A stretch of DNA of 64,000 nt from positions 310,001-374,000 of the forward strand of contig CAJFCV020000002.1 in assembly GCA_904066235.2 (NCBI GenBank), in the 5' to 3' direction. The notes under the pieces were generated by a model. The model did not search any database. It saw only the letters and a list, made by a program, of their open reading frames with translations, and was not told the origin of the DNA. Below, in pieces: positions 58,401-64,000 of this stretch. Source of the stretch: Bursaphelenchus xylophilus (taxonomy: Eukaryota > Nematoda > Chromadorea > Rhabditida > Aphelenchoididae). The translations under genes and the position numbers were made by a program. Position 1 is the first letter of the stretch; every line of letters begins with the position of its first letter.

Positions 58401-58631
58401 ACAAGTGCTTTTACAGCAATTACTTTGGATTTGTCCCCCTCGAGTATGGAGAAATGTAAGATTTTATCGAAATTTGCGCTCCTGTTTTGGCAATTTGTAT
58501 AATCTTTCAATTTTAGTGACAAAAAATTGGATAACATCAAGAAATACACAATCTCGGCGGAGCAGAACCGAAGCGTCGGTGCACAAACCATTCTTTGGAA
58601 GGGAAAACTTTTCTCAAGAGACAATTTCTGA
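55472..58631 (+). CDS. Uncharacterised 564-aa protein
   Basis: Eight exons: 55472-55478, 55626-56044, 56136-56306, 56343-56444, 56561-56809, 56917-57326, 58234-58455 and 58517-58631. All junctions agree in phase, giving 565 codons with stop. Exon 1 is only 7 nt (ATG GCT C) before a GTAAGT donor; this makes the start the least certain part. The protein has no signal peptide or membrane segment. It appears to hold repeated beta-rich units, an acidic patch at about 215-232 (FDDDDEPEVEAKEDE), conserved-looking cysteines in exon 5 (LPCDAV, GCRVTCNLVW, HVCKAYF) and a charged stretch DRELEDEIEDCKKRQ. AATAAA lies at 58729-58734. It is divergent from the UGT. I do not recognise the family. Confidence 0.78.
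57605..58165. repeat. Inverted repeat centred exactly on a family B MITE
   Basis: Sequence 57605-57759 (GGAAACAAGGGTTTTCCTGGG... GTCATGGATAATATCGTG) recurs inverted at 58011-58165, with B12 (57760-58008) as the loop. In intron 6 of the 564-aa gene. Confidence 0.85.
57760..58008. mobile_element. MITE family B copy B12
   Basis: Complete copy, ends CAGTGACGGACCTGATCC and GGATCAGGTCCGTCACTG, TA on both sides. It is the loop of the larger inverted repeat. Confidence 0.9.
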
Positions 58632-58728
58632 GGGATCTTGTATTTATTACGGCTCAAAGCCAATTGTTACTCTACTTACGGGTTTTTTTCACTAATTTTT
58701 TAACTTGCCTTTTCATTTTTTTATTCAT

Positions 58729-58734
58729 AATAAA
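58729..58734 (+). terminator. Polyadenylation signal AATAAA of the 564-aa gene
   Basis: AATAAA about 100 bp after the TGA stop; a second AATAAA-like ATAAAC follows directly. Confidence 0.6.
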
Positions 58735-58887
58735 ATAAACCGTGCTGATATTTTGAAATTTTTGGGAAGTTGAAAGTGCTATCAAGGCGGAAAAGTATCA
58801 AAATGACTCAAAAAATTAAGCGCGCCAAGTCAAAGTCGCACGGATTTTTTTTTTTTTTTGAGGAGTTGATCATTTTATATAAACGTA

Positions 58888-59148
58888 CAGTGGGGACCTG
58901 ATCCAGTGGCAAAAAACGTACCATTTTGCGTCCAGGAAGTGTCAAAAAATGTGGCAAAATACCTCCTTCTCCAAGTGAAAAAAACTCAGACTTCAAAAAC
59001 GCGCCCGCTTTTTTTGTGAGGAGAAAGGGCGCGCCCTTCAAAACAAAGTTTTTTTTCACTTGGAGAGGGAAGAATTTTGCCACGTTTTTTGATACTTCCC
59101 GGATTCAAAATGGTACATTTTTTGCCACTGGATCAGGTCCTCCCACTG
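58888..59148. mobile_element. MITE family B copy B13
   Basis: Full-length copy with the long central GCGCGCCC hairpin. Right flank CG instead of TA. Intergenic. Confidence 0.87.
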
Positions 59149-59223
59149 CGTGTAAAAATTGTAAACATAATATAAAAAATCAGGGGTTCGCACTTGGCGT
59201 CTTGTACATCATTAGTTTTACTA

Positions 59224-59361
59224 CAGTGGCGGACCTGCTCAACTCTCCCTCTCCAAGAGAAAAGGCTTCGATTTCAATTGGAGAGGCATTTTGCCACATT
59301 TTTTGATACTTCCCGGATGCAAAATGGTACATTTTTTGCCACTGGATCAGGTCCGTCACTG
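59224..59361. mobile_element. MITE family B copy B14, internally deleted
   Basis: 138 bp; both TA-flanked ends are present but most of the left half is missing. Confidence 0.82.
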
Positions 59362-59369
59362 TATTGGTC

Positions 59370-60220
59370 TAGAGAATTTTCATCCACTTGAGTTTCTGCT
59401 CTTCTCCGTATACGAAGTGTACCTTGACCGCCCATCCTCGACTTTACGACTCCATTACAGTTTTGTATATTTTGCAGCCAAAAAGAATGACCGTTCGAAA
59501 GAAAAGTAATCCGGTCATTCGGACGTTCCCTTGGCCTCGCAACTCTCGACCTCTAAAGCCGGCTGCTCAAACAAAACGAGGCGAGGGGAGTTCATGTCCG
59601 GCTCGAATTCAAGACCGCCCACCTTTACACTACTAATAAGCGCTTTAAAAAGGCGATCCCTTCGAATGGACACAGCACTCCTCTGACTTGTGTTTCTTGG
59701 GAATAAAAGGCGAGTAATTGAGCGCAGTGAGGAGTATCTTCTTCTACAGTATTGGTGTGAGCTATGGGGCTGACTTTTTTTCCGGTAGACGGCCTGTACA
59801 ACGGATCGCAAGGGAAAGAAGATATGTTCGCTTTAGCAAGGCTTTGTTGAACTTAATTTCGGCTTAATAGGGGAAGTGAAACGACACACTTTAACGTCAA
59901 AGTGTGTCGTTAATGAAACATTGCATAAATTTAAAGTACGCCTTTTTTGGATATATCCCACACTCCCAGCTCGCACTATGCAGAAAAAAACTGACATTTT
60001 TTTGTCTAAAGTTTAGCTGTTTTAAAAGTTTTTTCAACTGTAGAAAGCAAAGTTTTCAGAAAAAATCAATCTTTTCAAGTCAAAATTCGCAAAGATATGT
60101 CTAAAATGTTTTTTCTCCAACGTTCTCCGCTTTTCGAGTACTCTCTTGCCGAAAATGATCGTTCAATATCTCGGATGCTTCTGCAATATGCGAGTTAAAA
60201 TCAACAATAATTGATGTATG
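59370..60220. other. Intergenic; possible coding fragment at 59515-59640
   Basis: The minus strand reads GLEFEPDMNSPRLVLFEQPA before a stop near 59515, and the plus strand also has an open frame at 59483-59636. Neither has supported splice partners. 59900-60200 is an old family A relic. Confidence 0.3.
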
Positions 60221-60225
60221 ACCTA

Positions 60226-60471
60226 CAGTGGGGCCTGATCCAGTGGAAAAAGACGTACCATTTTGCATCCGGAAAGTATGGAGGTATCAAAAATGTGGAA
60301 AAATGCTTCCCCCTCCAAGTGAAAAGACTTCGTTGCGCCTTTTTCCTCACAGAAAGCGCGCTTTTGAAATCTAAGTTTTTCACTTGGAGAGGGAGGTATT
60401 TTGCCACATTTTTTGATACTTCCTGGATGCAAAATGGTACGTTTTTTGCCTTTGGATTAGGTCCCTAACTG
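60226..60471. mobile_element. MITE family B copy B15
   Basis: TA-flanked copy with a shortened centre, about 290 bp upstream of the TATA box of the DUF148 gene. Confidence 0.86.
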
Positions 60472-60758
60472 TAGGTCCAACGGGTGTGCCAAATTTTAAA
60501 AAATCTCATCTCTCTCAATACACTTTGCATGCTCCCCTCGTAATCTCCTAGTGTATGTTTTTTTGTAGTATTATCTTATCCATAACATTACCTGAGAATC
60601 CAGTAGATTTCCTTCTGTCTTATGACTTCAGAAGCCGGATAGATGCTCGCTTTTGACTCAGAGATGAGTCATTGTTTCCCGCGGTACAGTTTTTTTATTA
60701 TCCATGAGGATTCTCGAACCGTTACCCAGTTTTAGGTTTGATTTGTGACTTGGATGGG

Positions 60759-60766
60759 TATAAAAG
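60759..60766 (+). promoter_or_regulatory. Candidate TATA box of the DUF148 gene
   Basis: TATAAAAG about 180 bp upstream of the ATG at 60948. The distance leaves room for a 5'UTR of about 150 nt or an unseen 5' intron. Confidence 0.4.
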
Positions 60767-60947
60767 AGTTGAAAAAAATAGAACCACCAGTATTCGAGTT
60801 TCTAAGGGCTCTTGAGAATTATTTATTTTTTTGCTTACTGTACAGTAAACCTTTATATTACAAGTTATTTTTCTGTGTAATTTCGTTTCCGCGGTTTTCG
60901 TAAAATTTGGCAGTTCTGTAATACTTCACAATTTCACAGATATCCCA

Positions 60948-63800
60948 ATGAAAACCGTCATCTTCTTGTCATTTGTGGCCTCCACAATCCTCGCCTTCCC
61001 TCCACCACCACCTCCAGGTCCTCCTCCACCATTCCCCCCAGGACCTCATGGACCTCCTCCAGGTGGACCGTTCTGGATGATTTTCCGCGACCTCAATGAA
61101 TCCCAGCAAAAAGAGTTGACCTCGATTCTGGAGAAAAACAGGGACTCCAGCAAGAAGGTGTTCAAAGAGGAGCTCAACAAGTTCAAGAGCTCTTTGCCCG
61201 AGGACCTGCAGAACACGTTGAAGGTGGAGAAGGACAAGTTCGACAATTTTAAGAAGGAAATCGACCAAAAGGCCGAGAAAATGAGCACCGATGCCAAGGC
61301 GTTGTTCGATCAGCTCAAGAAGATTGTCGACGATGATTCGTTGAGCTTCAAGTAAGCCCACACCAAAAATTTTTTTACAGGGGAAGGCTTAATACTCCAA
61401 GTGCGACGCTCAGATTTTGATGAAACTTGCCGCAAATTTACAGGGTGTTTCAAGAAATTTGGCAGAAACTAATTGCGAATATCTTTGAGCTCTTGCTAGT
61501 TATCGCAGAAATTCTTTTTGTTTCTAAAACTTGATAACGGGCGGTTTTGTACTGAACAAAGAAAAATTTTTTTCGTCGGCGGAGAGGCCAGTTCTCGGCG
61601 GAGACATTTGGGGCCTTTTTTAAAAATCACACCTTATTACATGGTGGAAACTCTGTTACAATGGCCAAAATCATGTTTACGTTAAACCTCCGTGGATTTT
61701 ACGGTATGCTTTTTTTTGTTTTCGATTTTCGCTCATCCGCGGAGGCACGGCGGAGACCTCAGGTTTCGGCGGACGTCGTTTTGACTCTTTGGATCATTCA
61801 ATTCAGGTTGGAAAAAAGTGTGGGGTGATTTTTTGTTGTCATCCGATGCACAGATGCAAAAATTTCGCACTTTTTTTCCCCGGCGGAGGATTCGGCGGAG
61901 GCTTTATCAAAGGGTCAGAACAGTCTTAGGAGTCCGGGAAAAAAACTCAGCTACAAGAATCCATAACAGCAACATCATTTTTCTTATTTTTTGGTTCGGC
62001 GGACACATCGGCGGAGGATTCGGCGGAGGCTTTATCAAAAGAGTCAAAGTTTTATTTTGACCCTTTGATAAAGCCTCCGCCGAATCCTCCGCCGGGGGAA
62101 AAAAGTACAAAATTTTTGCCATCTGTGCATCGGATGACAACAAAAAATCGCCCAACCTTTTTTCCAACATGGATTTGCAAAAACCGAGGGCCCAAAACAA
62201 AGTCCGCCGAAATCTGAGGTCTCCGCCGCGCCTCCGCGGATGTTGCGTAAAATCGAAAACGCAAAAAAAGCATACCGTAAAATCCACGGAGGTGTAACGT
62301 AAACATAATTTTGGCCGTTGTAACAGAGTTTCCACCATACAATAAGGTGTGATTTTTAAAAAAGGCCCCAAATGTCTCCGCCGAGAACTGGCCTCTCCGC
62401 CGACGAAAAAAATTTTTTTTTGCTCAGTACAAAACCGCCCGATATCAAGTTTTAGAATCAAAAAGAATTTCTGCGATAACTCCCAAGAGCTCAAAGATAT
62501 TCGCAATTAGTTTCTGCCAAATTTCTTGAAACACCCTGTAGAATATTTTTTCTAGGATATATGCGAGAATCCTAGCTCGCGCTTTGCAGAAACTACCGAG
62601 ATTTTTTAGATTGAAAGTTGGCGAAAATTTAAGACCTTTTGCCGGATTTCGGCACGAAAAGTTTCATGCCTATTTTTACTATAGAGGATAATGTTTCTAC
62701 AAAAAATCAAATTTTTCCGCACGAAACTGCCAAAGTTATGGCCAAAAAGTGGTTTTCTCTTTAACCGCTCTCTACGTTTAGTGTGCTTTTTCGGCGGCAA
62801 AGCTTGTTTAATATCTCGGAGGCACCCGCAAAGCGCGAGCTAAAACTCTCAGGAATTGATATTTAGTTTATTCCCGACGTGTGTGCAAAATTTAAAGAAA
62901 ATCTGAGCGTCGCACTTGGGGCACTTCCCTTGGTAGCCGTAGAATTGTCATCAAAAAATTAGTCCCACTCATCCCGAGATTCTTTCAGAGAAGAGTTCGA
63001 AAAGGCCAGAGAAGTCATCAAAAAGGCGGACAAGTCTGTACTCGACGAGTTCCGCAAGAACCGCGTCCCCCTTCCCGGCAGCCCTCCACCTCCACCACCT
63101 CCACGAGGAGGACCGTTGGGCCCCCTCTATCACAAATTAAGTCAAGAGCAACAAAAACAATTGGATAAGATTATGGAAGAAGGAAGATCCAAGACCAAGA
63201 AAGAGGCCAAAGACGCAATGGACAAGTTTGTCGATGGCTTGAGTGAGGAGTTGAAGAAGGAGGCGGCTGTGGAGAAGAAGAGACATGAGGAATTCGAGAA
63301 GGAGATCAAGGAGAAGGTCGGGAGATTGAGTGCTGATGCGCAGAAGGTCCATAAAGAAATGGAGGTGAGAGGTTTTAAATTTGCAAATTGAGTCTATTAG
63401 GGTGAACCAAAAAAGTTTCCGATTTTTTATTAAAAAATTTTAACATAATTTTACACCAAATGAAAACCGGTTAAATTTCAAAGTAAAGGCCAGTTGACCA
63501 ACGGCTATTTTGCCCAAAAACTGCAACTTTAAGCTCTTCCCTTCCATTATTTAAATTAAAAGAAACTTTTTCCAGGATATCATGAAAGACGACACCATTA
63601 CTTTCGAGCAAGATCACGAGAAAATGAAAGCCCTCTGGGATCGAACTGACAAGAAAATTATCGACGAATTCGCTCAAGCCCACATCCCATTGCCCGGCCT
63701 GTTCCCACCCCCTCCACCAGGGCCATTCGGACCTCATCCATCAGGCCCATTTCCACCACCTCCACCAGGTGCCTTCCCTCCACCACCTCCACGATTCTAG
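60948..63800 (+). CDS. Secreted protein with two DUF148 (SXP/RAL-2) domains, 334 aa
   Basis: Exons 60948-61351, 62989-63364 and 63576-63800. Phases 2 and 0 join correctly; stop TAG at 63798. The signal peptide is MKTVIFLSFVASTILA. It is followed by a Pro/Gly-rich segment, DUF148 domain 1 (about residues 42-130, FWMIFRDLNESQQKEL... MSTDAKALFDQL), a second Pro-rich linker (LPGSPPPPPPPRGG), domain 2 (about 175-260, LYHKLSQEQQKQLDKI... LSADAQKVHKEM) and a C-terminal P/G/F-rich tail. SXP/RAL-2 proteins are nematode-specific secreted proteins, often antigens, and usually carry one such domain. The role is unknown; calcium or lipid binding has been proposed for relatives. Intron 1 is almost wholly transposon. 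AATAAA at 63905-63910. Confidence 0.9.
61378..62932 (-). mobile_element. MITE family A copy A11, interrupted
   Basis: Left end CAGGGGAAGGC after TTA; right end GCACTTCCCTTG followed by GTA. A foldback element at 61441-62538 splits it. Together they make 1555 of the 1637 nt of DUF148 intron 1. Confidence 0.87.
61441..62538. mobile_element. 1.1-kb foldback element FB3, TA duplication
   Basis: Ends CAGGGTGTTTC and GAAACACCCTG, flanked by TA (61439-61440 and 62539-62540). The arms are near-perfect inverted copies, meeting around 61990-62080 where CGGCGGAGGATTCGGCGG motifs repeat. Related to FB2 at 11271-11941. Open frames in it (61818-62060, 62506-61907) merely mirror one another. Confidence 0.87.
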
Positions 63801-63904
63801 AGGTATCTGGAATCGCTTCACACCCTCGTTTAACTTATTAACCCACTACTTTTTTTGATTGCTATCTTGTAATTGTATGTACATTATGTTGAGCTTTAGT
63901 AAGT

Positions 63905-63910
63905 AATAAA
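63905..63910 (+). terminator. Polyadenylation signal of the DUF148 gene
   Basis: AATAAA 105 bp after the stop codon. Confidence 0.65.
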
Positions 63911-64000
63911 AACGCTTTACTTTGCAAAAACGATGACTTTAAAATGACCAGAGGTTATGATAAAACCCAAGACCTTGATCCAAGTCACAAATCTAAACCC

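Noticed and set aside
61818..62506. Open frames up to 199 codons on both strands
   Set aside because: They lie in the arms of a palindromic element and mirror each other; no start context, splice sites or domain.

Overview
The window is nuclear DNA from a nematode. The supporting signs are AT-rich sequence, genes split into many exons by introns with nematode-style 3' splice sites (TTTTCAG, TTACAG, TTTTTAG), two SXP/RAL-2 (DUF148) domains in a nematode-type secreted protein, a UDP-glucuronosyltransferase and an MPDZ/PATJ (mpz-1-like) scaffold gene. I cannot name the species. All gene models were built by hand by matching splice sites and reading phase across exons; no search was run.

Layout. 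0.3-4.0 kb is a nest of transposable elements: a large foldback element carrying a tRNA-like sequence in each arm, a GC-rich element inside it with a 6-bp target duplication, and a MITE split by another tRNA-bearing foldback element. 7.0-21.1 kb is a minus-strand MPDZ-type gene (eight exons, four PDZ domains, 900 codons in the window, 3' end not found). Its introns hold a dead Tc1/mariner element, two foldback elements and several MITEs; one foldback has a transposase fragment in its loop. 21-33 kb is gene-poor, with MITEs, one orphan exon, an AT-rich tract and a 168-bp tandem satellite.

33-64 kb is gene-dense. In order it holds a 143-aa protein of unknown function (minus), a 65-aa secreted peptide (plus), a cysteine-rich secreted protein (minus, first exon missing), a 345-aa four-pass membrane protein (plus), a 79-aa single-pass membrane protein (minus), a 415-aa F-box-like protein (minus), a 527-aa UDP-glucuronosyltransferase (minus), a 564-aa protein of unknown function (plus) and a 334-aa secreted protein with two DUF148 domains (plus).

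Two palindromic MITE families dominate. Family A is about 450 bp, has ends CAGGGGAAGTAC and is mostly flanked by TTA/TAA. Family B is about 250 bp, has ends CAGTGGGGGACCTGATCC and is flanked by TA. Many copies lie inside introns that would otherwise be under 100 nt, often within 25 nt of the 3' splice site. The genes do not form one obvious pathway. The UGT (ER detoxification) and the secreted proteins would fit an environmental-interface role, but that is inference.
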